NCBI GenBank assembly: GCA_003169845.1
Contig: PNAG01000012.1
Location: forward strand, 1 to 64,000
Source of the DNA: Candidatus Dormiibacterota bacterium
GTDB lineage: Bacteria > Chloroflexota > Dormibacteria > Dormibacterales > Dormibacteraceae
Length of the DNA: 64,000 bases
Direction of reading: 5' to 3'
Below the pieces are notes generated by a model. The model saw nothing but the letters and a program-made list of their open reading frames with translations, did no database searches and was not told the DNA's origin. Each line of letters starts with the position of its first letter. Position 1 is the stretch's first letter. Made by a program: the position numbers and the translations under genes. Shown here in pieces: positions 8,537 to 18,623 of the stretch.

Positions 8537-8595
8537 GTGGCGGAGAGGGAGAGATTTGAACTCTCGATAGGCTTGCACCTATAACGGTTTTCGAG
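8537..8595 (-). repeat. Displaced 3' half of tRNA-Ser(CGA): left attachment site of the island
   Basis: Positions 8537-8568 are identical to 37013-37044 (32 bp, the T-arm and 3' end of tRNA-Ser), and 8581-8595 are identical to 37058-37072 (15 bp, anticodon loop and 3' anticodon stem). Between them the variable arms differ but both pair (ATAGG/CCTAT here, ATGGG/CCCAT in the intact gene). Beyond the anticodon loop the similarity stops, so the 5' half is missing and this copy cannot make a tRNA. The recombination core is most likely the 15-bp anticodon-loop block. Confidence 0.85.
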
Positions 8596-8786
8596 CCCGA
8601 CGCTCGATTTACCCTCAGATTTTGAATTCAGAAGCGGCCGACAGGGCCATTTCCATAACGGTTAGCAACCGCTAGCCCCCGCATTTTCGCTCGCGGAACG
8701 CACATCAGAGACTATCAGACGAAAGCGCTTTCGGCTAGTCTGCTTCGCGCCGAAGTAACCGCGACGGAACGGTTGACGTTGAACGT

Positions 8787-10472
8787 GTGGAGCTCCACGA
8801 TGGCGCGAGCGCCATGACTGCAACTGATGCGCCCGTCGCCGCCGCGCCGCCACAGCCGCGTTGGACCGTGCCATCGTTCAGGCGCACTCCCGGGCGCTAC
8901 CCGCTGGGCGTCGAAGCTGTGAACTTCAACCAGCTCGCCGACCTCGCCTCGGGCCTTCCGGTGCTGTCGCAGCACCCACGCTACTGGAGCATCTACACCT
9001 ATATCGTCAAAAGTTTCTGGGATCGGGGACTAACGCCACAGACGACCGTCAGACTGGGCCGTTTCCTAAAGCCGCACGAAGTGGTCTTCGCAAGCGCAGC
9101 GCTCCTCTGCGACCGGCACCCTGAGCTCCCGGGCATCATCGGCCGCGACACCATCGCTCCTCACCTCCGCGAGGCCCGTGATGATTTGCGACTCGACCTG
9201 GACTACTTAGGACAAAACTTGGGTGGGTATGGCCAGGTCTATCGCGGCGCGATGGCCGACCTCGGCCTCATCCTGCGAGCGGACCTGACCCCCGGCGCTC
9301 GCGTCGACGCCCCGATGGGCGACCTGGGGGCAAGCATCGCCAACGCCTTCGGCCGGGCTATCGCTGGGACAACCTATGCGCGGCAGCACGCTGGCCAGAC
9401 GGAGGGCACGATCCCCTTGGGCGTCGTGAGGGAGCTCGCCCAGGCCAGCTGCTTCTGCCGGCTCGGCGAGGTGGGCACCGAACGCGACCTACTAGTCGAC
9501 CTGCTGCTTGGGCGGCTTCAGCCGCCTCACGAGGCGCACCGAAACCGAGCCGCGACCGTGCGCCTGTTCCTCGACCTCGCACAGGCGACGGACGGCCTCG
9601 CAATCGATGAGGAGCGCTTTCGCCGTCTCCTTTATTGGGGCGCGGACGAGGAGGGCGGAACCTGGCGGCCATCGTCGTCAGTAGAACCCGCGTGGCGTCG
9701 GTGGTGGCTGGCTCGGCACCGGGAATTGATGGTCGGAGCGTTGAACGCGCTCTTCGTGCACTTTGTGCGATGGGGCCTCGACAGTGGCGGCGCGCTACGC
9801 CCGCAACCGATCGCCGAGTACGCAGCCGCGATCTCCGCGCTTCGCCCGTCTGTCGATCTCGGCATCGGCTCCGCAACGCTTGTCGAGACCACGCTCAGTG
9901 CGGTGGTGGCAACACTCGACTCGTTTGTGCGCGCGGACGGTTGGCCCATGAAGGCAGGAACGGACTCGCCCCGTGAAGATCGGATCCTGGATCGTGCGCG
10001 ACGTGGCATCGCCGCGGACGCCCCCGTCTATGCGCTCGTCGCGTTGCTGATCGCTCTCCGTCGCGTGAACGTGTTCCTGGAGGCGACCGCGGCATCGCCG
10101 GCAGAAAAGGCCATGCTCGATGATGGCGGGATCGACCGAATCGGTACGTCCGTCCTTGTGGAATGGGTGGACCGACATCTCGCGGCGGCCGATTCGCTAG
10201 CAGACGTGTTGGTCGACCTGCTGCGGACCTTCGTGGTGCGTCAGCACCTACGCATCGCGCGGGGAAAGCTCCCTGAGGATACGTTCCGCTTCCACGAGGA
10301 TGGGGGTGCCCTGCGGTTTGTAGACCAGGGAGATCACCAGGGCATTAACCCGATCTCTATCCGCTTCAACGCAGTCGCGTCCGCGCTTTCGGAGTTGCAG
10401 ATGGTCGCCGCTCCATTCGGTCAACCCGGCCACCGCCCGACGCCCCTTGGGGCAGAGGTACTCGGTGTCTGA
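8787..10472 (+). CDS. Unrecognised 561-aa protein, partner of a PLD-type nuclease
   Basis: I do not recognise this family. The protein is soluble and mostly helical with no signal peptide or membrane segment. An N-terminal region (about 45-85) contains NFNQLADLASGLPVLSQHPR and YWSIYTYIVKSFWDRG. The C-terminus (about 490-540) has HEDGGALRFVDQGDHQGINP followed by a short helical tail, compatible with a small winged-helix or sensor domain. The gene overlaps the PLD-nuclease-like gene by 8-26 bp depending on the latter's start, so the two are translationally coupled. An alternative start ATG lies at 8814. It is the first cargo gene inside the left attachment site. Confidence 0.7.
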   Translation: MELHDGASAMTATDAPVAAAPPQPRWTVPSFRRTPGRYPLGVEAVNFNQLADLASGLPVLSQHPRYWSIYTYIVKSFWDRGLTPQTTVRLGRFLKPHEVVFASAALLCDRHPELPGIIGRDTIAPHLREARDDLRLDLDYLGQNLGGYGQVYRGAMADLGLILRADLTPGARVDAPMGDLGASIANAFGRAIAGTTYARQHAGQTEGTIPLGVVRELAQASCFCRLGEVGTERDLLVDLLLGRLQPPHEAHRNRAATVRLFLDLAQATDGLAIDEERFRRLLYWGADEEGGTWRPSSSVEPAWRRWWLARHRELMVGALNALFVHFVRWGLDSGGALRPQPIAEYAAAISALRPSVDLGIGSATLVETTLSAVVATLDSFVRADGWPMKAGTDSPREDRILDRARRGIAADAPVYALVALLIALRRVNVFLEATAASPAEKAMLDDGGIDRIGTSVLVEWVDRHLAAADSLADVLVDLLRTFVVRQHLRIARGKLPEDTFRFHEDGGALRFVDQGDHQGINPISIRFNAVASALSELQMVAAPFGQPGHRPTPLGAEVLGV

Positions 10473-13164
10473 GTTGCATAGCTTGGTGGGCTCGCCACCG
10501 CTGGACCTTAAAGAGGTGCTCATAAAAGGGCGATGGCAGGAGGCGCTATTCCTGACCTACTCCTTTGATCTGCCGTTCTTCGAGTCGTACATGCTGCCGC
10601 TCATCGTCAGGAACGGATCGCGCTCGGTCGCGGTCGCGGCATGCGCGACGTGGCTGCCCGCGCGGCTTCGGGCCTGGTCCGAGGCGGGTGAGATCCGCGA
10701 GGCGGGCCGAAGCTACACGCTCAGCACGGTGTCCGTGCCTGGCACGTTCCATCCAAAGCTGGTTCTCGCGGCTGACCAGGGCGGTGGCGTCGTTCTGATC
10801 GGTAGCGGGAACATCAGCGCGTATGGCATGGCAATGGGAGGTGAGCTGTTCACCTTATTGGAGTGGAATGGCAACGAAGTGCCGTCGTTGGCACGCGAAA
10901 GCTGGCAGCTCTGCCGCGAGATCGCTCGTCGCCTGCAGGTGGACCACTTGTTCGCAGAGCGTGTCGAGGCTCTAGGCCGTCTAGTTCCGGCGCTCGCCGC
11001 TTCCCCTGCCGAGCGTGTGTTGGTGCACAACCTCAGCGAGCCCATCCTTGACCAGTTCCTCAAGCATCTGTCGGAGGCCGAGGTCGAGGAACTGATCGTC
11101 TGGTCACCGTTCACCGATCGCCGACTTGACGCACTCGACGTGCTGGTCGAGCGCGCGAGGCCACGCCGTGTTGTGGTGGGGGTGCAGCCGGATCTCACGA
11201 GCCTCGATGGAGCGCGCCTGGTCGCGTTAGAAACACAGTGGAAGCACGTCGCGTTGGAAGTCCGGACGTTAGTCGTGCGGGAAGCCAAGCGGCCGAGCCT
11301 TATTCACGCCAAGGGAATCCTCGCGACTCTAATGTCGGGCGACCAGCTCGCGCTGATCGGCTCCCCTAACGTGTCCACCCCGGCGCTTCTGCGGACTGCG
11401 AGCAATGGGAATTTCGAGCTGGCTGTGCTGCACCGCGCACCTGATCTGCGCGAACAGCTCTTCGGCGAAGACAGCGTGATCACGTTCGGCGACATGGTCC
11501 AGCCCAGCCAGCTGACTTGGACGGAGGACCCGACGACGGCGGAGATGTCCTCCCCACTTCCCTCGCTGCACCTGCTGGGCGCTCGGCTGGAGGCTGAATG
11601 GCTTGCGATTGAAGTCCTGGGTGCGCCACCGGCGGAAGCCATGATCGTGTTGGACGGCACGATCGCGTTTGCCGTGACGCGCGCGAAGGACGGATGGGGC
11701 GCTGCTCTTACTGACGTCCTCGCGCCACGCACCGCTGAGTTGGTCTGGGACGGCGGGCGGAGCGGCCCTGTGATCGTGGCGGACCTTGCGCGGTTGGCGG
11801 CGATGCGCCATGGCGCGCAGTCGCGCCAGCACGCACGCCTCGAAGCACTGGACTATGGAGCGGACAGCGACATCATCGCGCTACTTGACCAACTGGCCCA
11901 GATCGCCATCGGGTCGATCTACGACTTGGACCGCATGCTCCACGGGCGCGGCGTACCGACGCCTCAGGAAGAAGCTGACGAGGCCGCAGGACAGGCACCG
12001 ATAGTGCGGCTCGAGGATATCGATTTCGAGCGCGTTCGGCAGCACCCGAGGGCGCATGCATATGGCAGGGGCGTGAGCGATGAGTACGATGCGCCGCGAA
12101 TCCAGTTATGGCTTGACGAGGTTGTCCATCAGTTCCAGTCGTTGCGCGAGCGCCAGCTCCTCCGTGTAGTCCAACCGATCATGACGGAGGACGGCGAGGA
12201 GGAGCCGGCTCCGATCGACGAGGCCGAGGAACGCCATCGGTGGCCTGTGAGTCGGCGTATCGCGGTGCGGGTGCGCAATAGGCTGTGGCGATACGTAACC
12301 GGTATCGGCGACCCACACTTCTGGCGCCTGGTGGACTCTGATTGGATGGCCACCAACTACGTTCTCTTCCTTAGCCTCCTCGACCGGCTTTGGGTCCGGG
12401 CGGCCACGGCCGAGGCGATCCTTTCGGAGGAGGATCTCGGCTCCCTTACTCTGCATCTCCTCACTGGCTACTGGGGCGATGACCGCCGGGGCGGTTACGT
12501 CGCTCAGCTTCCCGAAGAGGCGCGATGGTCGTCGGCGGTTTTGATGGCAGACCACCAAGGTGACGCTCTAACCGCCACCGCCTGTATCCGACTGCTCGAG
12601 TCCCAAGGCAACGTCGGCCGCAGTGCACCATTCGCTGTCGGCGCTTATGTCCAAGCCGCCCAGGTTCTTGGTCTCATCACCGAAGAGGTGCTAGAGCGTG
12701 CGCTGATCTTTCTCGATCGAGCCGACGAGTCGCCGGCGATGCAGGTGCAGCTACTGCTCGCTAGCGCCAGCTACTTCGCGTGGGATCGGTTCGCCTCGAA
12801 CCTGGCCTGGCGACACGGCCTCAAATCGGCGGTACTCCTCACTGATGTCCCAGGCCTCGGCCGGTTCGTCTCCGGTGAGGTGCTGGTGGTCGATGGAGAA
12901 GAGATCCTTGAGTTGAATGAAGCGACCATGCCGGTCTTCGGCGATTGGGTGCAAGAGGTGCGGAAACGAGATCCTAGCCGGGACGTAATCCAGATGGCTT
13001 GGGGGAAAGGATCGATCCTGATCTACGACGTGGCGACTCAAGAGGTGCTGTTGCGGCGCCTACTCACCGAAGCAGGCTTGGGGCTACAAGTCATCGCGGC
13101 CGACATTCCGCCGGAAGAAATCGCGACACTCACATTCACCTTGTCATTTCCGGCGACCGGCTGA
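10447..13164 (+). CDS. PLD-superfamily nuclease-like protein with two HxK motifs, 905 aa
   Basis: Two phospholipase-D-type half sites are visible. The first is FHPKLVL (H102, K104) followed by GSGNIS (119-124), and the second is IHAKGIL (H287, K289) followed by GSPNVS (305-310). Paired HxK plus GS-x-N motifs form one active site in PLD-fold nucleases and restriction enzymes such as the NgoFVII/BfiI type. Residues from about 400 onward form a large region I do not recognise, rich in acidic helices, possibly a DNA- or partner-binding part. A GTG at 10465 is an alternative start. No helicase or methyltransferase of DISARM, Dpd or BREX type is adjacent, so the system appears to be the two genes alone. 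Confidence 0.75.
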   Translation: MGQRYSVSELHSLVGSPPLDLKEVLIKGRWQEALFLTYSFDLPFFESYMLPLIVRNGSRSVAVAACATWLPARLRAWSEAGEIREAGRSYTLSTVSVPGTFHPKLVLAADQGGGVVLIGSGNISAYGMAMGGELFTLLEWNGNEVPSLARESWQLCREIARRLQVDHLFAERVEALGRLVPALAASPAERVLVHNLSEPILDQFLKHLSEAEVEELIVWSPFTDRRLDALDVLVERARPRRVVVGVQPDLTSLDGARLVALETQWKHVALEVRTLVVREAKRPSLIHAKGILATLMSGDQLALIGSPNVSTPALLRTASNGNFELAVLHRAPDLREQLFGEDSVITFGDMVQPSQLTWTEDPTTAEMSSPLPSLHLLGARLEAEWLAIEVLGAPPAEAMIVLDGTIAFAVTRAKDGWGAALTDVLAPRTAELVWDGGRSGPVIVADLARLAAMRHGAQSRQHARLEALDYGADSDIIALLDQLAQIAIGSIYDLDRMLHGRGVPTPQEEADEAAGQAPIVRLEDIDFERVRQHPRAHAYGRGVSDEYDAPRIQLWLDEVVHQFQSLRERQLLRVVQPIMTEDGEEEPAPIDEAEERHRWPVSRRIAVRVRNRLWRYVTGIGDPHFWRLVDSDWMATNYVLFLSLLDRLWVRAATAEAILSEEDLGSLTLHLLTGYWGDDRRGGYVAQLPEEARWSSAVLMADHQGDALTATACIRLLESQGNVGRSAPFAVGAYVQAAQVLGLITEEVLERALIFLDRADESPAMQVQLLLASASYFAWDRFASNLAWRHGLKSAVLLTDVPGLGRFVSGEVLVVDGEEILELNEATMPVFGDWVQEVRKRDPSRDVIQMAWGKGSILIYDVATQEVLLRRLLTEAGLGLQVIAADIPPEEIATLTFTLSFPATG

Positions 13165-13390
13165 ACGCGCAGGCGTTGGCCAGCCGGTCTGAAGTTCCAG
13201 CCCCCCGCGGCCCCATTTGGAAGTCGAGCCGAGTGTCGCACCGGCGGGAGGATGCTCCTTGGTGAGGGACTTCTGCGTGGCCTTTACCTCGGATCGCGTT
13301 CAGCACGCAGTCCGAGTAGGGTCTCGGCCGGCTCCGATTCGTTCCGCGCTCGATCATGGATCGGCACGTAAACCCGGAGCCTGACCGGCC

Positions 13391-14086
13391 TCAGATCGTG
13401 GTGGCGGCTGCCCCGTTTATCGCGAGCCACTCTTTGCGCGCAGCAAAGTCCGGCATGGCGCGCTCGAGCTTCCCCCAGAACTCTGGGGTGTGATGAGCCG
13501 CCCGAATGTGCACTAGTTCGTGGGCGACGACGTACTCCGCCATCCGGGGCGGCAGCAAGACCGTTTTCCAGTGGAAGTTGAGCCTCTCACCCCTGCCGCA
13601 CGAACCCCATCGATAGCCCAGATCCTGTACGAGAATCCCCGATGGGGTCACGCCGACCCGCGCGGCGATCCGTTTTGCGCGCTCGCTAAGCCACCACTGA
13701 CCATGCGCTGTATACCAGTCGACCATATGCGCTCGACCGTTGGCCGCTGCTGATCTAGGCATCTTCAAGCGTCCCGCCTCAAGCTTGACGGGTACCGGCT
13801 GCGCATCGACGAGCAGCAGTCTGTAGCTCCGCCCGAGGTACGGGAACCCTTCTCCGGTCACGTATTCCTTTATGACTGCAGAGGGCCTGAGCGCCTCTTT
13901 CTCTGCGAGCTTCTTATAGATCCAGAGCCGTTTCTCCCGTACGAACCGCCGCACGACCGACGCGTCGTAATCGGCCGGCGCGAACACGATGAGCTCGCCG
14001 CCCCGATCGATCGTCACCTGCATGGTGGTCCGCCGATTGCTTGCCCGCACCTCTAATCGCAGGTCGCCAACGGTCACCGATGTCAT
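13391..14086 (-). CDS. YgjP-like (M48-related) zinc metallopeptidase
   Basis: The C-terminal region holds YVVAHELVHIRAAHHTPEFW, a gluzincin HExxH zinc site with the downstream H-x-x-x-F/W, and the preceding RWGSCGRGERLNFHWKTVLL block that defines the YgjP/DUF45 family. The start at 14086 (ATG; 231 aa) overlaps the hsdR stop by 4 nt, so it is the last gene of the restriction operon. Genes of this family recur at the end of type I restriction operons, where a role in processing or turnover of the restriction complex has been suspected but not shown. The longer frame upstream lies inside hsdR and is not needed. Confidence 0.85.
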   Translation of the reverse strand: MTSVTVGDLRLEVRASNRRTTMQVTIDRGGELIVFAPADYDASVVRRFVREKRLWIYKKLAEKEALRPSAVIKEYVTGEGFPYLGRSYRLLLVDAQPVPVKLEAGRLKMPRSAAANGRAHMVDWYTAHGQWWLSERAKRIAARVGVTPSGILVQDLGYRWGSCGRGERLNFHWKTVLLPPRMAEYVVAHELVHIRAAHHTPEFWGKLERAMPDFAARKEWLAINGAAATTI

Positions 14087-17000
14087 GCCTTCACCAATTT
14101 GTGTCTGTTGGCCTTCGCGAGCTCCATCAGCCGGTCGGCGACGCCGTCCGCGCAATCGAAGTCCACGACTTCGTAGTCATCGAGGAACGTGAAAATCTGC
14201 CCACGGAGTACTTCTTGGGCGTGCGGGTTCGACCAAAAACCCACGACTGCGGTCTCGGCGCTAATACGGTCGACGAGTTGGACCGTCAGGCCGACCAACC
14301 ACGTAACGTCAGAGTCGGAAACTGTCCCATCTTTCGCGCGCTCTTCCTGCAAAACCGCAAGGAACGGTGACTGGGTCTGAACGTCGAGTCCGAAATCGCT
14401 CTTCTGCCTCCCAGACTGAACCTCCTCAACAAAGTCCTTGAGAGTCAGGGCTAGCTGATCCCAGTTCTCGCCGAACTCTCGCAGTATCTCCGCGAGCCGT
14501 TCGGAGAGCTTTGTGTAATGGACTGGGTCCTCGCCCAGATGCTGCTTGATGTGGTGCCGAATGGCGTGCTCCATCTCGGACGCCTTCGCACGGGGTGATA
14601 CCTGTTTCCCAATGTGCTCGGCGAACTTGGCGTCCGTGATCGAGATGGGAGGAATCTTCGGGTCAATGCCAAGCGAGATGACATGCTCGTCGATGAGCTC
14701 GCGCACTTTGCCCCCGACCGCCTTGCCCAGCATTGGCATTCCCTCGCGGTAGCGGTTTCGAGCACGCGCATAGATGAACGCCAGAGTCTTGGCGTCCTTT
14801 ACAAACGGGAGACCTTCAGGGCGGGGCAGAACGAGGTCCAGGCTGTCAAGAAAATGCTTGAGCTTGACCGTGAAGTCGGCGCGCAAACGCTCGTCTTCGA
14901 GTAGATCGACGCAGGCCTCCGTGTCGCTCAGTTTCTTTACGCCACGGTCTAGGAAAATAGCGGCACAGCGGTCACGGCGATCGCGGAGCTTGGGGATCTC
15001 ATCCTTCATGCTCCTGAGCGCCCCCTCGATGTCCTCCACGCTGTACGCCGCCAAGGCTTCTTTCAAGTGCCTAGCAACTCCGTAGTAGTCGACGACAATG
15101 CCGGCCGCCTTCCCGTGCTCAGGACGGTTCACTCGGGCGATGGCTTGCAGGAGCTCAGCCTCTTTGATGGGGCGGTCCAGGTACATGACCCCTTCGACCG
15201 GCGCGTCGAACCCGGTGATGAGCATCGACTTCACGATCAGGAAGGCGAGTGGATCAGCCTTCTTGGGGTCCGTATCGACGAGCGGTCTCTTGAACCGTGC
15301 GATGCGGGCCTCGATCTTCGCGGCGTCGGTCCATCCGCTCCATCCAGGGTCATCGTTGTTGTCGGGGGAGATTACCGGCGCAAATTCGATCGTCCTGAGG
15401 AGCGCCAAGTTCCGCCACGCGCGAACGGCCGTGGCTAGCTTGCGGGGTTTGCTCTGGAGCTCGACGTCGCCTAGCTTCCTCGTGTTTTCGTCGAGCTCGA
15501 TCGCTTCTTGGACCAGCTCGTCGCGAGCCTTCGTGAGGGCTTCGCGGTACCTAACCGCTGCGAGCCGACTGTATGCGACCACCTGCGCCTTCAGTCCGTT
15601 AGGGAGAATGAACTCCACGTAATGCCGGAGGATGTCGCGCGCCTTCGCCTCAATTAGCTTGGGTGCCTCCAGGACATTGCCCTTCGTGGCGTACTTCCGC
15701 TTGATCGCTTCTAGCTCGGCGGGACTCTTTTCGTGGAACATGTCTTCGAACAGTTGGTCCAGGTCGCGCCCATCGCTGACCGCCCCCTCCGCGGTTCGCC
15801 CTTCGTAAAGGATTGGAACCGTCGCGCCGTCGGCTTCGGACTGCTTGAGCGTGTAGCGATCGATGAAGTCGCCGAAGATCTCGTGAGTCCGCTTCTTCGC
15901 CCCCATGATGATTGGGGTGCCAGTGAAGCCGATGCGGGCCGCATTTGGCAACGCCTTTAACAGGTTGGCGTGCAGCGAGGTCGCATGGGAACGGTGCGCC
16001 TCATCAACGAGAACGACGATCGCTTCGTCCTCGTTAAGTAGCGGGAAGACCTCTGAACTCGACGGACCCGACCCAGGAGCCGAGTCGTATCCCGAATACT
16101 TCTGCAGCATTGCGAAGACCAGCCCAGGCCCCTTTTGTGCGAGGAGTGACTTCAGGCCCCGAACGCTTCGCGCAACCTGGACGGTTTCGCCCGACAGCGT
16201 GGCCGTGTCGGACAACTGTTTCTGAAGGTCCTTCCGATCGGTAACAACCACGACCTTGAATCGGCGGAGCTCGGGCATCGAGCGCATCTTGCGAACGAGG
16301 AACACCATCGAGAGGCTCTTTCCCGACCCCTGTGTGTGCCAGATGATCCCACCGCGAAGGTCGTGTTCACCGTCGTCTTTGCGCGTCTTGCCATGCAGGA
16401 GCCTTTCGACCGCGAACTGAACCGCGCGGAATTGCTGGTAGCGACAGACGATCTTGATCGTCCGTCCCGCCACCTGCTGGTACATGCAGAAGTGCCTGAT
16501 GATGTCGAGTAGGAGAGCCTGTCGTAACGCGCCCGCGATGAGCGTGTTTTGGCTGGCGAGATGCTCTTTGCCCAGTTCGACTCGAACGTTGGCGATCGCA
16601 ACCGGCACGGTGTCCTTCCATTCGAGGTAGTGCTCAACGTCGGCCCCAATGGTTCCTATGCGCGCTTCGTCGAAGCTTGTGGCCACGAGAAATTGGTTCG
16701 TGTAGAAGAGGCGTTCGTTTCCCTCATCCTCTTCCACTTCGCCTGCCGCCTTGCGCTGGTTCGAGTAACGACGCAGTTGATCGATTGCGGCGGAGATAGG
16801 CTCCGACGTGCCTGGACTTTTGCACTCGACGACAACGACTGGGATACCGTTGATGAACAGCACAATGTCTGGGACGACAAAGCCTTTGGCGAACCCGCCA
16901 GGACAGTCAACGCGGAACTGGTTGATGGCCAGGAATACGTTGTTCTCCGGATGGCTCCAGTCAACGTAGTGGACGGTGCGCGACCGCCCCTGATCCCAGT

Positions 17001-17322
17001 CCGGCAGGCCCTCGACGGCGATGCCGCCCAACAGAAGGCCGGTCGCTTCTTGGTTTCCTTCCATAAGCCGGCTCGATCCGATGCGCTCGAGAGCGCTCAC
17101 AGCCTGAGAGATGCGTGGTTCGTCGAGCCAGGGCTCTCCGTCTCGCAAGTTGATCCGCCGGAGAGCCTGGCGGAGGTCGTCTCTTAGGTAAACCTCGCGA
17201 AACGTGGCCCGGCCCGACACGGACGGGAAGTCTTGGCTACCTGTCACTACTTTCCAACCCATCAACGCCAGCTGATCGAGAAAGCGCTCCTCTACCTCGA
17301 CAGACTCGGGTCCGCCGCTCAT
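14083..17322 (-). CDS. hsdR: Type I restriction endonuclease subunit R
   Basis: This is a 1079-aa motor-nuclease subunit. The N-terminal PD-(D/E)xK nuclease domain shows D in PDIVLFINGIPVVVVECKS with the E-x-K in VECKS. The SF2 translocase follows, with Walker A in IIWHTQGSGKSLSMVFLVRK, a DEAH box in VLVDEAHRSH, and motif VI in LLQAIARVNRP. The C-terminal helical part should dock on the methyltransferase. The ATG at 17322 overlaps the hsdS stop by 4 nt. Order on the minus strand is hsdM, hsdS, hsdR, metallopeptidase, all overlapping, indicating one operon. Confidence 0.95.
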   Translation of the reverse strand: MSGGPESVEVEERFLDQLALMGWKVVTGSQDFPSVSGRATFREVYLRDDLRQALRRINLRDGEPWLDEPRISQAVSALERIGSSRLMEGNQEATGLLLGGIAVEGLPDWDQGRSRTVHYVDWSHPENNVFLAINQFRVDCPGGFAKGFVVPDIVLFINGIPVVVVECKSPGTSEPISAAIDQLRRYSNQRKAAGEVEEDEGNERLFYTNQFLVATSFDEARIGTIGADVEHYLEWKDTVPVAIANVRVELGKEHLASQNTLIAGALRQALLLDIIRHFCMYQQVAGRTIKIVCRYQQFRAVQFAVERLLHGKTRKDDGEHDLRGGIIWHTQGSGKSLSMVFLVRKMRSMPELRRFKVVVVTDRKDLQKQLSDTATLSGETVQVARSVRGLKSLLAQKGPGLVFAMLQKYSGYDSAPGSGPSSSEVFPLLNEDEAIVVLVDEAHRSHATSLHANLLKALPNAARIGFTGTPIIMGAKKRTHEIFGDFIDRYTLKQSEADGATVPILYEGRTAEGAVSDGRDLDQLFEDMFHEKSPAELEAIKRKYATKGNVLEAPKLIEAKARDILRHYVEFILPNGLKAQVVAYSRLAAVRYREALTKARDELVQEAIELDENTRKLGDVELQSKPRKLATAVRAWRNLALLRTIEFAPVISPDNNDDPGWSGWTDAAKIEARIARFKRPLVDTDPKKADPLAFLIVKSMLITGFDAPVEGVMYLDRPIKEAELLQAIARVNRPEHGKAAGIVVDYYGVARHLKEALAAYSVEDIEGALRSMKDEIPKLRDRRDRCAAIFLDRGVKKLSDTEACVDLLEDERLRADFTVKLKHFLDSLDLVLPRPEGLPFVKDAKTLAFIYARARNRYREGMPMLGKAVGGKVRELIDEHVISLGIDPKIPPISITDAKFAEHIGKQVSPRAKASEMEHAIRHHIKQHLGEDPVHYTKLSERLAEILREFGENWDQLALTLKDFVEEVQSGRQKSDFGLDVQTQSPFLAVLQEERAKDGTVSDSDVTWLVGLTVQLVDRISAETAVVGFWSNPHAQEVLRGQIFTFLDDYEVVDFDCADGVADRLMELAKANRHKLVKA

Positions 17323-18623
17323 GCGGCGTTGCCGCCTGCGAGCTTTGTTGCGTGGACGCGTCCGGTTAGTAGGTCGTCCTGGAGCCCGGTCCTGAGGAGA
17401 CGAAGCTTTTCCAGCAGCCTTTCCTCGTCCAGAACTCTGCGCGACGATATTGAGCAAACCTGCTCAATAACGGCCGCCTCGTCTCGCGGCGGAACCGGCA
17501 GGAGTGCCGTTCTTAAGGTGTCTGAGCGGATTGCCGACATGATCCCGCCCTGTTCGTCGCGTCGAAAGTGACCGATAGCCCACGGGGCGTAGTTGAACTG
17601 CAGGCATGCTAACAGTGGCGAGTATCGGCTCTGATCGAATGTCAACGTCCACACATGCTTCGACGAGAGGGCGTCGCCAATATCGTCAGGGACGACACAA
17701 CATCTGCCGACTGTTCCCATGATGGTGATCATTACGTCTTTCGGGAAGACCCGATAACGAGACAACTCGCGAAACTTGGTCGGAGTCACGAAGCGGCTAT
17801 ATATTGATTCGAGTCGCTCGACATGCACGTTGTCGATCCCGAGGAGGGGAACTCCCTCGCCCACAAGCTCTGACTTGAGCAGTGCGCTTCCAAAAGGCCC
17901 ACTTCTCATCGCTGGCGAAACTGCGGCTAAGAGATTCCCGACAGCCATGACCTTCCAGCTCTCCGGGATCAGACCGAGCTCCGAATCCCGAAACTCCTCC
18001 GGGTGTAACTCGGGGTCCCGCAGTTCGCCGTTCTCATCGATCCCCCGGGTGAGCAAGTCGTGGAGGAGCCCCTGCTTCATCTGCTGGAGTTTGGCGACGA
18101 ACTGCTCGGTGCTCCCGATCGCCTCATCGACCGTGTCGAGGATTTCGGCAATTGCTCGCTGATCCGCGAGTTGCGGCACATGCACGGGCGTCTGATAGAA
18201 GACCGCCGTATCGACAGATTCGACGGTTGTACCACTCTTAACCGCTGAGCCCACTACGTGGCGCTCGAGGCCGCGCAGAACGTGAAAGGCATACCCGGCG
18301 TCCACGTTCGGTGCTGGATGAAGCACCTTCAAATCCTGATTCACCGTGAACGGGATCGTGCCCCGCGCAACCGGAAACGCACGGCGCAGAATTCCGCTCC
18401 GAAACACAACAGCAATGTCGCCGGGCGAGTGCAGCTCCAGCCTTGCAGCCCCTGCCTTGGTCAATCGATCTAGCGTGTCTCGAATGGCACCTTCACTCAT
18501 GTCTTTCGGACTTACCCAGGGGATGTCACCGCCCCAGTAAGTCGCGACTGCCTTTGCCGGCGTCGCGCCACCGCGCCACCGGCCCAATTGGGACACGGTG
18601 CGGATCTGACCGTCTTCACTCAT
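17319..18623 (-). CDS. hsdS: Type I restriction specificity subunit S
   Basis: The 434-aa subunit reads the bipartite DNA target for the HsdM/HsdR complex. Two target-recognition domains are visible, the first starting near [15 protein letters not shown] ... [10 protein letters not shown] and the second near [17 protein letters not shown] ... [12 protein letters not shown]. Each is followed by a conserved helical spacer; the first is [20 protein letters not shown]. The start at 18623 ([14 protein letters not shown]) overlaps the hsdM end by 8 nt and matches the usual N-terminus; upstream in-frame codons lie in hsdM. The target sequence cannot be read from the protein. Confidence 0.93.
   Translation of the reverse strand: MSEDGQIRTVSQLGRWRGGATPAKAVATYWGGDIPWVSPKDMSEGAIRDTLDRLTKAGAARLELHSPGDIAVVFRSGILRRAFPVARGTIPFTVNQDLKVLHPAPNVDAGYAFHVLRGLERHVVGSAVKSGTTVESVDTAVFYQTPVHVPQLADQRAIAEILDTVDEAIGSTEQFVAKLQQMKQGLLHDLLTRGIDENGELRDPELHPEEFRDSELGLIPESWKVMAVGNLLAAVSPAMRSGPFGSALLKSELVGEGVPLLGIDNVHVERLESIYSRFVTPTKFRELSRYRVFPKDVMITIMGTVGRCCVVPDDIGDALSSKHVWTLTFDQSRYSPLLACLQFNYAPWAIGHFRRDEQGGIMSAIRSDTLRTALLPVPPRDEAAVIEQVCSISSRRVLDEERLLEKLRLLRTGLQDDLLTGRVHATKLAGGNAA

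Noticed and set aside
8600..8700. Second complete tRNA-Ser at the left boundary
   Set aside because: Only the 3' half from the anticodon loop is present; the 5' anticodon strand and acceptor arm are missing.
10447..13164. DISARM or Dpd component
   Set aside because: PLD-type proteins occur in those systems, but no DrmA/DrmB helicase, DISARM methyltransferase or deazaguanine genes are adjacent.
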